Shown: positions 35,610-44,758, numbered from the stretch's first letter. The stretch: 64,000 nt of DNA from Vibrio pomeroyi (GCA_041879425.1 CP090854.1:2294001-2358000); one strand, 5' to 3'. Notes: generated from the letters alone by a model not told the origin. A program made the numbers and translations.

Positions 35610-36869
35610 ATGGAAGTGTTAAAAGAAAAGAGTTTACTAAGCAACATCGGCGTTCAAGTCGTTATTGCAATGATCATCGGCACCGTAGTCGGCGCGATGA
35701 TGGGTGACAGCGCAACTATGTTCGCTCCACTGGGTGCTATCTTCATCAACTTGATCAAGATGCTGGTTATCCCTCTAGTCGCGGTTGCCCTAATTTCAGG
35801 TGCTGCTGGTCTAGGTAATAGCTCATCGGCTGGTAAAGTCGGTGTAACAACACTGGGTTACTTCGCACTAACGTCTGCACTTGCTGTAGCACTAGCGCTT
35901 GTAATGGGTGAAGTATTCGAACCGGGTCGTGGTATCGATGTTTCTGGCGTAGAAGGCATGTTCTCTTCTGAATACGCTGCGAAAGGCGAACTTCCAACGT
36001 TCTGGGCAACCATCACTGGCATGATCCCTACCAACGTTTTCCAATCATTGAATGAAGCAAACATTCTGCAAATCCTAGTTTTCTGCTTATTCTTTGGTAT
36101 CGCGCTTTCTAAGCAAACGAAAGAAAAACGTGACCCTATCATCAATGGCGTAAACGCGATTGTTGACGCTATGGTTTGGATGATCAACAAAGTGATGATC
36201 ATTGCACCACTTGGCGTATTCGGCCTGATGGCAGAAGCAGTAGGTACGTTCGGTTTTGGCGCACTAATGGTTGTGTTCAAACTATTCATTGTTTACATCG
36301 CTGCGATCCTGATCTTCGGCTTTGTTGCTTACCCACTGATGATTCAAATCTTCACTAAGACTTCAGCTAAGAAGTTCCTAGTAGCAATGAAGAAGCCTCA
36401 AGCGGTTGCACTATCAACAGCATCATCAATGGCAACACTGCCAGTAACAATGGAAACAGTTGAGAAAGAACTTGGCGTTCGTAACTCTACTGCTTCATTC
36501 GTTCTGCCTCTTGGCGCGACGATCAACATGTCTGGTAACGCGATCTACTACGGCCTAGTGGCTATCTTCTTCGCACAGCTATTCAACATCGACCTATCTA
36601 TGGGTGCTTACGTTGCTATCATCGTAACGTCTACGCTAGGTGCAGTTGGTCAAGCTGGTGTTCCAGGTCCTTCTTTCCTAGTGGTTGCGGTTCTTCTAGC
36701 GGCTGGTATCCCTATCGAAGGTCTACCTCTGTTGTTCGCTCTAGACCGTATCTTCGATATGATCCGTACTGCTCTGAACATCACTGGTGATGCAGCATGT
36801 GCAGTCATCGTTGATTCTCTAATCGAAGACGAAGCGAAAGAAGCTGAGCTACAAAAACAGCAAGCATAA
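35610..36869 (+). CDS. Dicarboxylate/amino acid:cation symporter (DAACS family)
   Basis: This is a sodium- or proton-coupled importer of the glutamate/aspartate/serine family with about 8 helices and re-entrant loops. The signature STASSMATLPVTMETVEK, the NMSGNAIYY region (here N-M-S instead of the commoner N-M-D) and GAVGQAGVPGPSF are visible. At ATG 35610 the protein is 419 residues, but the AGAGG is only two bases away. A GTG at 35616 has better spacing, so the exact start is uncertain. The exact substrate is not readable. A PurR-like palindrome lies upstream. Confidence 0.9.
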   Translation: MEVLKEKSLLSNIGVQVVIAMIIGTVVGAMMGDSATMFAPLGAIFINLIKMLVIPLVAVALISGAAGLGNSSSAGKVGVTTLGYFALTSALAVALALVMGEVFEPGRGIDVSGVEGMFSSEYAAKGELPTFWATITGMIPTNVFQSLNEANILQILVFCLFFGIALSKQTKEKRDPIINGVNAIVDAMVWMINKVMIIAPLGVFGLMAEAVGTFGFGALMVVFKLFIVYIAAILIFGFVAYPLMIQIFTKTSAKKFLVAMKKPQAVALSTASSMATLPVTMETVEKELGVRNSTASFVLPLGATINMSGNAIYYGLVAIFFAQLFNIDLSMGAYVAIIVTSTLGAVGQAGVPGPSFLVVAVLLAAGIPIEGLPLLFALDRIFDMIRTALNITGDAACAVIVDSLIEDEAKEAELQKQQA

Positions 36870-36898
36870 TATTGTCGTTCACTTTGAATGAATAAATT

Positions 36899-36928
36899 AA
36901 AACCGCCTTATTTTAAGGCGGTTTTTTA
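36899..36928. terminator. Bidirectional terminator between symporter and TRAP operon
   Basis: AAACCGCCTTA and TAAGGCGGTTT pair around TTT, flanked by A and T runs, between convergent genes. Confidence 0.93.
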
Positions 36929-36974
36929 TTAGATACTTATTCTGGTTGAGTCGATTAATCTCGTACTTGAGAGG

Positions 36975-38282
36975 TTAATTGATTAACCCAAATGCACGAG
37001 GAAGAGCCAAACTGATTTCTGGAATAAAAGTAATGGCCAACAATGTGACGATCAATACGGCACAAAACGGCATGATACTTCTTATAACATTCTCAATTTT
37101 AGAACCACTGACACTACAACCTACAAATAGCGCAGTACCGACGGGGGGCGTTGCAATGCCAATACATAAGTTGAAAATAATCATCATCGCAAAGTGAATG
37201 GGATGCATGCCTAAATGCTCGGCAATCGGCATAAATATAGGAGTAAAGATCAATACGGCTGGCGTCAGATCCATAAACATACCCACAATCAGTAGAATCA
37301 GATTCATCAGAATAAAGATGATAATCGGATTATCTGAAATAGAGAGCATCCAATCACTGATCATTGTTGGTAGACCAGTAAAAGCCATTGCCCATGACAT
37401 AATGGTAGAAGCACCAATCAAGAACAACATAATGCCAGTAACCTGAATTGTTTCTCTACAAATTACCGGGAAGTGCTCCCACTTGAGGGTTCGGTAACAG
37501 AGTGACAGTATAAAAGAGTAAAGAACCGCTATACATGCCCCTTCTGTTGCAGTGAACACACCACCAATAATACCGCCAATAACAACAACAATAAGCCCTA
37601 AGCTTGGCGTTGCTTGCCAAACGATATTCAGCACATCCTTCGTTGTAAAGCCGTCATTGGCACTTGTTTTATAGCCTTTCTTTTTAGCGATGAAATAGGC
37701 TACGACCATACAACTTAAACCCATTAAAATACCTGGGACATAACCTGCGATGAATAGTGCCGCAACGGATGTTCCACCTGATACCACCGAAAACACGATC
37801 AGTGAATTACTCGGCGGTATTAATAAACCAGCAGGGCAAGATGCAACGTTTACTGCTGTTGCGAGGTTTTTATCATAACCATCTTTTTCTAATTCAGGGC
37901 CTAAGGTTTTACCAACCGCAGCAGCTGCAGCAACGGCTGATCCTGAAACGGCACCAAACATCATATTTGCAAAGATATTAACGTGAAAAAGTGAACCAGG
38001 AATCCAACCCACCAAGAGCTTTGCAAGGTTGATCAGTCGGCTCGCTATACCACCCACATTCATTATATTCCCAGCGAGGATAAAGAAAGGGATTGCTAAT
38101 AAACTGAAACTATCGATACCGGTAATAATTTTTTGACCCGCAGTAATACTTGCGACTTCAAACGGTAAGATGAAATACATGACCGTTAAAGATGACATAG
38201 CAATTGCAATCGCAATGGGCATGCTTATCGCGATCATGAACAAGAAGAGGCCTAGCAGCCAAACACCAATGGACAAATCCAT
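36975..38282 (-). CDS. TRAP transporter large permease (DctM family)
   Basis: This 435-residue protein has about 12 hydrophobic helices and carries the sodium-driven transport path of a tripartite TRAP importer. Visible family segments are AIPFFILAGNIMNVGGIASRL near residue 60, AVSGSAVAAAAAVGKTL and the C-terminal GIATPPVGTALFVG. It starts 21 bases after the small permease gene. The operon order is binding protein, small permease, large permease. The substrate cannot be inferred from this subunit. Confidence 0.95.
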   Translation of the reverse strand: MDLSIGVWLLGLFLFMIAISMPIAIAIAMSSLTVMYFILPFEVASITAGQKIITGIDSFSLLAIPFFILAGNIMNVGGIASRLINLAKLLVGWIPGSLFHVNIFANMMFGAVSGSAVAAAAAVGKTLGPELEKDGYDKNLATAVNVASCPAGLLIPPSNSLIVFSVVSGGTSVAALFIAGYVPGILMGLSCMVVAYFIAKKKGYKTSANDGFTTKDVLNIVWQATPSLGLIVVVIGGIIGGVFTATEGACIAVLYSFILSLCYRTLKWEHFPVICRETIQVTGIMLFLIGASTIMSWAMAFTGLPTMISDWMLSISDNPIIIFILMNLILLIVGMFMDLTPAVLIFTPIFMPIAEHLGMHPIHFAMMIIFNLCIGIATPPVGTALFVGCSVSGSKIENVIRSIMPFCAVLIVTLLAITFIPEISLALPRAFGLIN

Positions 38283-38303
38283 AATATAGAGTCCTTTTAT
38301 AAC

Positions 38304-38783
38304 TTACTTTTTGTTGGGTTCACAAAAAAGATCAAACGTATTCATGACCAAATAGATGAGAATAATAACGGCTGAAATTGGCAATATTGAATAAACCGTC
38401 GACATCGGTAATTGCAGTGCTGGGGATAGTTGTTGTGTGGTTCTTCCCATTAAGGCAATACCACCTTGAAGCATTGCTAAAGAGACAAATGCGCCAGAAA
38501 TTACATTGATGAGTAAATGCAGTGCTATGTGTGCTTTGCCTTTAAGATAACCATCCAATAACGTTATCGCTAAGTGTCCTTTGATACCAAATAAGTAGCT
38601 TGCTCCCAATAAGCCCAGCCATACCATCGCATAACGAGCAAGTTCATCAGTCCAGTTACTTGGATCATTCAACACATAGCGACTAAAAACCTGCCAAGTG
38701 ACCGTCACGACAAGTAACATGAGTGCAAAAGAAGAGACAAAAAGAATCAACCTATCAAGTAGGTTTCTGAAAGTTGCTAACAT
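38304..38783 (-). CDS. TRAP transporter small permease (DctQ family)
   Basis: This 159-residue membrane protein has four hydrophobic helices and RYVLNDPSNWTDELARYAMVWL, the DctQ signature. The start is ATG 38783, with GAGG nine bases upstream. A TTG-started extension of five residues is less likely. It lies between the binding protein and the large permease. An inverted repeat stands between it and the binding-protein gene. Confidence 0.93.
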   Translation of the reverse strand: MLATFRNLLDRLILFVSSFALMLLVVTVTWQVFSRYVLNDPSNWTDELARYAMVWLGLLGASYLFGIKGHLAITLLDGYLKGKAHIALHLLINVISGAFVSLAMLQGGIALMGRTTQQLSPALQLPMSTVYSILPISAVIILIYLVMNTFDLFCEPNKK

Positions 38784-38800
38784 GGGGTGATACCTCAAAA

Positions 38801-38830
38801 ATTTTGCCTTAGCAAAGCCAAGGCAAAATT
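38801..38830 (-). terminator. Hairpin between TRAP binding-protein and permease genes
   Basis: ATTTTGCCTT and AAGGCAAAAT form a perfect ten-base inverted repeat around a ten-base loop, followed on the minus strand by TTTTT. It sits inside the operon and could reduce permease expression relative to the binding protein. It overlaps the ribosome-site zone of the small permease. Confidence 0.65.
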
Positions 38831-38847
38831 ATTTTCACTAATACTGG

Positions 38848-39807
38848 TTAAAGAACTTCAATTTTTTCAATGAATGAAGCTAATTTAGGGTCTTTTTTCG
38901 CCTCATCAATCATCGGTTTAACAGCTGCACGGAAAGGGGCTTTATCAACTTCGACAAACGTTACGCCTGCTTTCATTCCTCTCTCTTTGTTCATGTCATC
39001 TGTTGCGTCCCAGATCTTGATCTGCTCTTCAAGAGACTCTGCAGCTGCTTCCTTTAAGATTTGTTGTTCGTCTGGCGTTAGTGAAGCCCATTTATATTCT
39101 GAAATGATGATCACATCAGGTGTCATCATGTGTTGGTCCATAGAGTAAAATTTAGCAACTTCACTGTGTTTCATTTCAACTAAGCTAGAAATATTATTTT
39201 CAGCGCCATCAATTACGCCTTGTTGCAGTGCAGTGTATACCTCATTGAAAGGCACAGGTGTTGCTTTACCACCTAATAGATTGACCATTTCCATCATGGT
39301 TGGAGAACCAGGAACTCGAACTTTCATTCCGGCTAGATCGGCCGGCGAGTTAATTGCTTTTTTAGCGTAGAAGCTACGTGTACCTGAATCATAAAATGTA
39401 AGTCCAATGAAACCTTTACCTTCGCTTGAAAGCAGCATCTCTTGTGCAGCTTCACTTCGCATGAACGTTCTCATATGTGGAACATCACGGAATAAGAAAG
39501 GCAGTGCATTAACCTTAAACGTTGGTTCAAAAGATTCAGCTAATCCACCATTGATTTTCGCCATATCAATCGCGCCAGTAACAACTTGCTCAGCTTGGTC
39601 ACGCTCAGAGCCTAATTGACCGTTCGGAAAGATCTTAATCGTAAGGTCACCATTCGATTTTTCTTTAACTTTATCAGCCATGATCACCATGCCTTGGTGA
39701 GCAGCGCTTTCTAGAGACATTGCATGCCCTAGGGTCAAAGTTTTTGCTTGAGCTCCAAATGTCATGAGAATTGATGCTGCAGCAATCGTCAGTAGGTGTT
39801 TTTTCAT
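38848..39807 (-). CDS. TRAP transporter substrate-binding protein (DctP family)
   Basis: This 319-residue periplasmic protein has a signal peptide cleaved near AQA-KTL (about residue 21). Visible family motifs are GHAMSLESAAHQGM, IKIFPNGQLGSERDQAEQV and the Arg-containing loop VRVPGSPTMMEMVNLLGGKATPVPFNEVYTALQQG (shown here only as the core PVPFNEVYTALQQG). The conserved Arg in MKVRVPGSP usually binds the carboxylate of the ligand. Ligands of this family include dicarboxylates, sugar acids and ectoine, so the substrate is open. It is first in the TRAP operon. Confidence 0.93.
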   Translation of the reverse strand: MKKHLLTIAAASILMTFGAQAKTLTLGHAMSLESAAHQGMVIMADKVKEKSNGDLTIKIFPNGQLGSERDQAEQVVTGAIDMAKINGGLAESFEPTFKVNALPFLFRDVPHMRTFMRSEAAQEMLLSSEGKGFIGLTFYDSGTRSFYAKKAINSPADLAGMKVRVPGSPTMMEMVNLLGGKATPVPFNEVYTALQQGVIDGAENNISSLVEMKHSEVAKFYSMDQHMMTPDVIIISEYKWASLTPDEQQILKEAAAESLEEQIKIWDATDDMNKERGMKAGVTFVEVDKAPFRAAVKPMIDEAKKDPKLASFIEKIEVL

Positions 39808-40385
39808 GTTCTTCTCCAGAATCCATTTTTGTAAGAGGTACAGTTTTATATGTCACGTTAGAGCCGAGCTTGAGATCTAAAAATCAATTGCATACCGCTC
39901 ACTCGTGTAACGCTTCATTACAATATTCTTACCCTATGAATTTTGTATTACAATAACATCTGTACATTTTGTGAACTAAGGTTCGTATGTGAGCCTGATG
40001 CTTGAATTGATTGTGATACCAATCATATTTGGCACTACTTAAGCCATGAATTAGCCTAATTTGAGGTTTATTTGGAATTATGGGCACTTTCAACTGCTTT
40101 TAGAACAAGATCTTAACTAAAGATCACAAGTTAATTTGTGTTATTTTAAGATTTAAAATCCAATTTCAAAGCATGGAAAAAGAAGGATTCATCAATTGAA
40201 AAGTGTGTTGTTAACTGCGCTTGGGAGAGGTGATAAAGGTAAAGCTTTGGCAACAAGAGTGGATCAACGGGTATGAGGTCAATGATGGGGATCTTACTGG
40301 GTAGAATTGTTTGTAACAAAAATCCGAGTGCCTCACAGCTCTCGGATTTTTGTTTTTAGTGATTTAACTTTAGGCGCTAGCTCAA
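39808..40385. other. Spacer upstream of the TRAP operon
   Basis: About 580 bases without a supported gene. The part near 39810-40000 must hold the TRAP promoter, but no convincing operator was recognised. A 26-codon open stretch at about 40196-40276 on the plus strand ends in stops and has no ribosome site. The right edge is the terminator of the convergent-oriented hisC/binding-protein operon. Confidence 0.55.
40317..40353 (-). terminator. Terminator of the hisC2/binding-protein operon
   Basis: AAAAATCCGAG and CTCGGATTTTT form an 11-base perfect stem around a 12-base loop. It lies just beyond the binding-protein stop on the minus strand and could act in both directions. Confidence 0.9.
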
Positions 40386-41162
40386 TTACAAATCACTACC
40401 ATAGATATCAAACGTGAAGTACTTAGAAGCAATCTTGTCGTAAGTACCGTTCGCTCTGATCTCTTCGATGGCGTTGTTGAACTGTTTTGCCAGTTTTGAA
40501 TCCTGCTTTCTTAGTGCTAACGCCGTGCCTTCGCCGATGTAGGCTTTGTCGGTTACCGCTTTACCTTTGAATTCAAAGCCCTCTCCTTCTTTCTTATCCA
40601 AGAAAGCGAGTGACAGCTGATCGGAATTGCCGAAGGTAAGATCTAAACGGCCATTTTGCAGATCCAGATAAACTTCATCTTGCCCGGTGTAACGCTTAAT
40701 GTTGGCAACACTGCCAAATTTATCTGTTACGTAACGGTCGTGAATCGTGCCTTGTTGTACACCGATGGTTTTGCCTGTTAAACCAGACTCATCAATTGCA
40801 AACTCTGTGCTTTTGGCAGCAACAAATACAGCTGGTGTTTGGTAGTACTTATCAGTAAACAAGATTTTGCGTTTACGCTCTTCGGTAATACGCATCGAAG
40901 CCATGATCACATCTGACTTTCTTGCCAATAGGCTTGGAATTAGAGAGTCCCAGCTTTGTGATACCCAAGTACAATCTAGTTTGGCTTGTTCACACAAAGC
41001 ATCAGCTATCTCGATATCAAACCCGACAGGCACGCCTTCACTGTTTTTGTAGTTGAATGGCGGATAGGTAAAGTCTGACGCCAAACGGATTTCTTTCGCC
41101 TGTACGGTTGTACCAAGTAAAGCGGCCGCACAAGCAAGTCCTAGTATTATCTTTTTCATCAT
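40386..41162 (-). CDS. Amino-acid ABC transporter periplasmic binding protein (HisJ/ArgT-like)
   Basis: This protein of about 258 residues has a signal peptide ending near TVQA-KEIRLAS. Family 3 solute-binding motifs are visible: FTYPPFNYKN, VGFDIEIADALCEQAK, MRITEERKRKILFTDKYYQTP and the C-terminal IRANGTYDKIASKYF. This resembles the Lys/Arg/Orn/His binders. ATG 41162 was chosen because AGG lies six bases upstream; ATG 41159 is equally possible. No permease or ATPase gene is adjacent, so it either shares another transporter or acts as a sensor. It follows the hisC paralogue with almost no gap. Confidence 0.88.
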   Translation of the reverse strand: MMKKIILGLACAAALLGTTVQAKEIRLASDFTYPPFNYKNSEGVPVGFDIEIADALCEQAKLDCTWVSQSWDSLIPSLLARKSDVIMASMRITEERKRKILFTDKYYQTPAVFVAAKSTEFAIDESGLTGKTIGVQQGTIHDRYVTDKFGSVANIKRYTGQDEVYLDLQNGRLDLTFGNSDQLSLAFLDKKEGEGFEFKGKAVTDKAYIGEGTALALRKQDSKLAKQFNNAIEEIRANGTYDKIASKYFTFDIYGSDL

Positions 41163-41169
41163 TGCCATC

Positions 41170-42303
41170 CTAGATATGATCTTTGTCGAGTTGAAATTGA
41201 GGTTCTTTATCTTGAAGCTGTTGAGTTTGTTGCTTCTTTTCTAATTCGGTTTGGTAACTTGTAAGTGACGCTATCACTTCCGCCATGCTCTCTGGGCTAC
41301 CAATGCTGATTCGAACGCAGTGACGTAATGCAGGCTCATGATGTTGATTCCTTGTCACAATGCCATCTTTCGCCAATACACTAAACAGTTCGTGTTCAGG
41401 CTTGTGGCGCAATAACACAAAGTTGGTAGAAGACGGGTAAACCTGCTCAATGAAATCAAACTGATTCAGTTCACAAGCAAAACGATTACGCAGTTCAACC
41501 AACTTTGACGTTGCTTCTTGCATCACGGCTACACGCTCATTAGATAACGCCTCTAAAACTATCTGAGACGAGCAATCTGGCATTGGGTATGGCGGAATAA
41601 GCTTAGAGACATACTGCATCACATTTTGACTCGCCAAGATAAAACCACAGCGTACTGCTGCAAGTCCAAATGCCTTAGACAAGGTGCGAATCACAACCAA
41701 ATGTGGGTAGCGTTCAATAAGGCTCACCGCTGATGTTTGAGGTTCAAACTCAATATACGCTTCATCCACCACAACCAAAGATTTACCCTGAGTACCTTCA
41801 AGCACCTGAATCAGATCCGATTTCGGAATCACATTACCTGTTGGGTTGTTCGGTGAACAAAGGAAAACGATATTGGCCAACTCAGCTTTATTCACAATGT
41901 CTGCAACGTCTAAGCTAAAATCTTCCTGTAAAGGAGAATCAAGCGTTTCAATCGCTAGTGCATCAGCACAAAACTCATACATGGCATACGTTGGTGAACA
42001 AATAAGGATATTATCTTGAGCGGGTTTGCAGAATGTTCTGATCAGTAAGTCAATCGCTTCATCGGCACCACGCACCGCAACGGTTGCAGCGTCAGTTCCG
42101 CAATAAGCTTGGTAAGCCTTTGCAATGTCTTGTGGTAAAAAGTCTGGGTAACGATTATGGCTGGCTTCTCCTTGAAACAGAGAGTTTTCCAATTCATTTG
42201 CGTTTAACCAGACACGTCCATCACCACCAATTCTTCTTGCTGATTGATAAGGTATTAATTTTTTTACAGCCTGAGGCACTAAGTTATCAATAAAAGATGT
42301 CAA
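41170..42303 (-). CDS. Histidinol-phosphate aminotransferase-like enzyme (HisC paralogue)
   Basis: This 377-residue class I/II aminotransferase has RYPDFLPQDI, CSPNNPTGNV and the PLP lysine K210 in VIRTLSKAFGLAAVRCGF. It is HisC-like by sequence, but is not in a his operon. It pairs with an amino-acid binding protein and is divergent from a LysR regulator. This suggests a catabolic or scavenging role, with histidinol phosphate or an aromatic amino acid as substrate. The last ~25 residues are a Gln/Lys-rich tail not seen in usual HisC. Confidence 0.88.
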   Translation of the reverse strand: MTSFIDNLVPQAVKKLIPYQSARRIGGDGRVWLNANELENSLFQGEASHNRYPDFLPQDIAKAYQAYCGTDAATVAVRGADEAIDLLIRTFCKPAQDNILICSPTYAMYEFCADALAIETLDSPLQEDFSLDVADIVNKAELANIVFLCSPNNPTGNVIPKSDLIQVLEGTQGKSLVVVDEAYIEFEPQTSAVSLIERYPHLVVIRTLSKAFGLAAVRCGFILASQNVMQYVSKLIPPYPMPDCSSQIVLEALSNERVAVMQEATSKLVELRNRFACELNQFDFIEQVYPSSTNFVLLRHKPEHELFSVLAKDGIVTRNQHHEPALRHCVRISIGSPESMAEVIASLTSYQTELEKKQQTQQLQDKEPQFQLDKDHI

Positions 42304-42484
42304 GAAGCTATCCCTTCCACATAATCACAATGTCTTCATCACTGCTTTCATATTCAAAAAATGTGATTAATACACATATTGAATCACTAATGATGAGTAA
42401 GTATTTACATTCAAACAGAACACTATTGATAAATGAATCGAAATAATCACATAATAGCCATGATAAAAAGTCATAGGTAATGAT
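42304..42484. promoter_or_regulatory. Divergent control region between hisC2 and the LysR gene
   Basis: This 181-base spacer between divergent genes is the expected place for the LysR-type regulator to bind and control hisC2. No clear T-N11-A box was singled out. The assignment rests on gene orientation. Confidence 0.5.
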
Positions 42485-43372
42485 ATGAACAACACACTCC
42501 CTTCAACCAAAACCTTGCTCGCATTCCTGTCTACCGCAAGGCATCTAAACTTTACACGCGCGGCGCATGAGCTCAACGTGACGCAAGGTGCGGTGAGTCG
42601 TCAGGTGTTGTCGTTTGAAGAAAGCCTTGGGTGTGATCTCTTCTATCGCCATGCTCGTGGTTTGTCATTGACGCCTAAAGGGGAAGAACTGGTCCCTCTC
42701 ATTCAAGGGACTATTCAACAACTGCAATCGGCACTTAATCAGGTCGCGAGCTCTCCCTCTAAGATAAAACTCAATGCCCCAAGTTGTATTACCTCTTGGC
42801 TATTACCTAAGTTGATGTCATTTCAGCAAGCCTATCCTGAGATTGATGTCGAGCTCACATCGACCATCAAGCACGTTTTTGAGCCAAGCTTTGATCCCTT
42901 CGATGCGGTGATCACCTATGGCAAGAAACCAAGCCAGCACTCAATTGTTAGTCAACTGCTGTTCAACGAACAACTCGCCCCTATCTGCCAAGCACAGAGT
43001 ATTGTTCCAATCCACCTGAGTGACAGCACTTCAACTGTCATCAAGCCACACAAGCTTGCTCAGTACACTTGGCTACATGCCAACAATGAGCAAAGTGATT
43101 GGCGACTTTGGTTGGAACACATAGGCAGCAACGACCTTTCAAGTAAGAACAACCAGCAATTTGCCACGCTTGATCAAGCGATGAATGCTGCCATTCAAGG
43201 GTTTGGAATAGCGATAGGCGATATCACACTGGCTAAGCAAGATATCGATTTGGGTAGATTGGTGAAAGTGGGTGAAGGCAGTGTGTTCTCAGGCAACGGT
43301 TACTTCTTGCTGCAACCTAAGAATCGTCAAAATGCGTCATTATCGACTCTGGTAGATTGGCTTGTTGACTAA
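42485..43372 (+). CDS. LysR-family transcriptional regulator (GcvA-like)
   Basis: This 295-residue LysR-type regulator has an N-terminal helix-turn-helix (RHLNFTRAAHELNVTQGAVS, residues 18-37) and a type 2 periplasmic-binding-fold sensor domain. The N-terminal signature resembles GcvA/AmpR-type members. It is divergent from hisC2 and its binding-protein gene, so it is the likely local regulator of that operon. The inducer is unknown, perhaps a product or substrate of the aminotransferase. Confidence 0.92.
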   Translation: MNNTLPSTKTLLAFLSTARHLNFTRAAHELNVTQGAVSRQVLSFEESLGCDLFYRHARGLSLTPKGEELVPLIQGTIQQLQSALNQVASSPSKIKLNAPSCITSWLLPKLMSFQQAYPEIDVELTSTIKHVFEPSFDPFDAVITYGKKPSQHSIVSQLLFNEQLAPICQAQSIVPIHLSDSTSTVIKPHKLAQYTWLHANNEQSDWRLWLEHIGSNDLSSKNNQQFATLDQAMNAAIQGFGIAIGDITLAKQDIDLGRLVKVGEGSVFSGNGYFLLQPKNRQNASLSTLVDWLVD

Positions 43373-43713
43373 AGAGTTACTGGAAATGAATCCAATGAAA
43401 TTTGCTTTTTAACAAGGTGTTGTAAAGAGAAAGCGCCCTCACTCGTCAGAATGAGAAACAAGTGATTCCCAAATTGATGTAAGAAATCGATTCTCAAAAT
43501 AAAACTATTCCTCTTACACAACGTATTGTTTGGGTGAGAGCAGACGAAACCTTCTTTTAGCTCGATGAAAATACAAATCAAATCATTTCGTTAGGTTAAA
43601 AAGTCTGCCCTCATAGAGAAAATGGCATTCGAATTGCTTTGTCATAGATAACCCAACCAATATACAGCAGGTTGCATCATATTTATCATGCAGCTTGTCA
43701 CGGAGGATAGGCT
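43373..43713. other. Spacer after the LysR gene
   Basis: About 340 bases with no supported gene. A 70-codon minus-strand open frame (43369-43581) starts at TTG and lacks a ribosome site, so it is not called. No strong terminator for the LysR gene was seen. Confidence 0.55.
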
Positions 43714-43962
43714 ATGACCTTACAAAGACATACGTATTACGGCTTGATTCACCACGGAATTAAGACCTTGCTAATGGATAGAGTTGGTCACTTTACTGAG
43801 CGTGAATATCACGAGTATCTCGACCTGACGACGGGAAAATCTACGTGTTTTGCCATGAGCGAACAAGAATTAGAGAACACCTTGGATAATCTGAAAAGCG
43901 AAGGCTATTTAGAAGACATCAAGAAGTTGATTCCTCGCTACCAAACGTCGCCAATCCGCTGA
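43714..43962 (+). CDS. Small conserved-looking hypothetical protein
   Basis: This 82-residue protein starts at ATG 43714, with CGGAGGATAG seven bases upstream, which is a good ribosome site. It has a mixed composition with repeated charged helices (ERE YHEYLD, MSEQELENTLDNLKSEGYLEDIKKL). The second half resembles a winged-helix wing or a small helical regulator, but no family is recognised. There is no signal peptide or membrane helix. A terminator follows before yciB. The clean composition and ribosome site make it likely real. Confidence 0.7.
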   Translation: MTLQRHTYYGLIHHGIKTLLMDRVGHFTEREYHEYLDLTTGKSTCFAMSEQELENTLDNLKSEGYLEDIKKLIPRYQTSPIR

Positions 43963-43992
43963 CTAGTTCTGAACAACATTAGTTTTACAGCC

Positions 43993-44030
43993 AATTGCCT
44001 CGGGCTATTTAGCATCGAGGCAATTTTAGT
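43993..44030 (+). terminator. Terminator after the 82-residue protein gene
   Basis: AATTGCCTCG and CGAGGCAATT are a perfect ten-base inverted repeat around a 13-base loop, followed by a short T run. Confidence 0.8.
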
Positions 44031-44070
44031 TAGACTGTTTGCAACTCAACTAACTGGATAGTCAGTCCAT

Positions 44071-44655
44071 ATGAAACAAATTCTTGATTTCATCCCTCTC
44101 ATTATTTTCTTTGCGCTCTACAAGATGTACGACATCTACACCGCGACAGGTGCTTTGATTGTTGCCTCTGCACTACAGATTGTTTTGACGTACTTCATCT
44201 ATAAAAAAATTGAGAAAATGCAGGTGGTCACGTTCCTTATGGTTGCCGTATTTGGTGGCATGACCATCTTCTTACACGACGACAACTTCATTAAATGGAA
44301 AGTAACGATCGTTTACGCTCTGTTCGCTATTGGCCTGACAGTCAGCCACCTTATGGGCAAATCAGCCATTAAAGGCATGTTGGGTAAAGAGATCACACTG
44401 CCTGATGCCGTATGGGGAAAAATCAACTGGGCTTGGACTCTGTTCTTTACCCTGTGCGCCATTCTCAACGTTTACGTTGCTTTCAGCCTGCCGTTGGATG
44501 TTTGGGTTAACTTCAAGGTGTTTGGTCTGCTCATCGCGACCTTATTGTTCACATTACTAACAGGTGTGTACATCTATAAGCACTTACCAAAAGAGCAGCA
44601 TTTGCCAAAAGACCAGCAGAAAGAGTTAACGGATAAAAATACCGACGAGAAGTAA
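44071..44655 (+). CDS. yciB: Inner membrane-spanning protein YciB (septation protein A)
   Basis: This 194-residue protein has about five hydrophobic helices. The N-terminus [18 protein letters not shown] and the segment [17 protein letters not shown] are typical of YciB/IspZ. YciB is linked to cell envelope integrity, synthetic effects with DcrB, and septation in Shigella. Its exact biochemical role is unknown. The charged hydrophilic tail ([18 protein letters not shown]) is cytoplasmic. In E. coli, yciA and yciB are also neighbours near trp. Confidence 0.95.
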   Translation: MKQILDFIPLIIFFALYKMYDIYTATGALIVASALQIVLTYFIYKKIEKMQVVTFLMVAVFGGMTIFLHDDNFIKWKVTIVYALFAIGLTVSHLMGKSAIKGMLGKEITLPDAVWGKINWAWTLFFTLCAILNVYVAFSLPLDVWVNFKVFGLLIATLLFTLLTGVYIYKHLPKEQHLPKDQQKELTDKNTDEK

Positions 44656-44713
44656 CCCTAAGGGATGAGTCCTCATTCCCTTTTTGATACACTTCTTATC
44701 AATATGCTATTTA

Positions 44714-44758
44714 ACAGTGGCCAATGATACTCGTGATCATTGGCCACTGGCTTTTTTG
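44714..44758 (+). terminator. Terminator after yciB
   Basis: CAGTGGCCAATGAT and ATCATTGGCCACTG form a perfect 14-base stem around a seven-base loop, then G, C and six T. This is among the strongest hairpins in the window. Confidence 0.93.

Noticed and set aside
36979..37446. Plus-strand open frames inside the TRAP permease gene
   Set aside because: Mirror-frame artefacts of a hydrophobic gene; the minus-strand protein is clearly the real product.
40196..40276. 26-codon open stretch upstream of the TRAP operon
   Set aside because: No ribosome site, no family similarity, and the frame closes soon after.
39960..40320. Possible insertion-sequence remnant between the TRAP and hisC2 operons
   Set aside because: No inverted ends or transposase fragment recognised.
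43369..43581. 70-codon minus-strand frame after the LysR gene
   Set aside because: TTG start, no ribosome site, no recognisable family and overlap with the LysR gene end.
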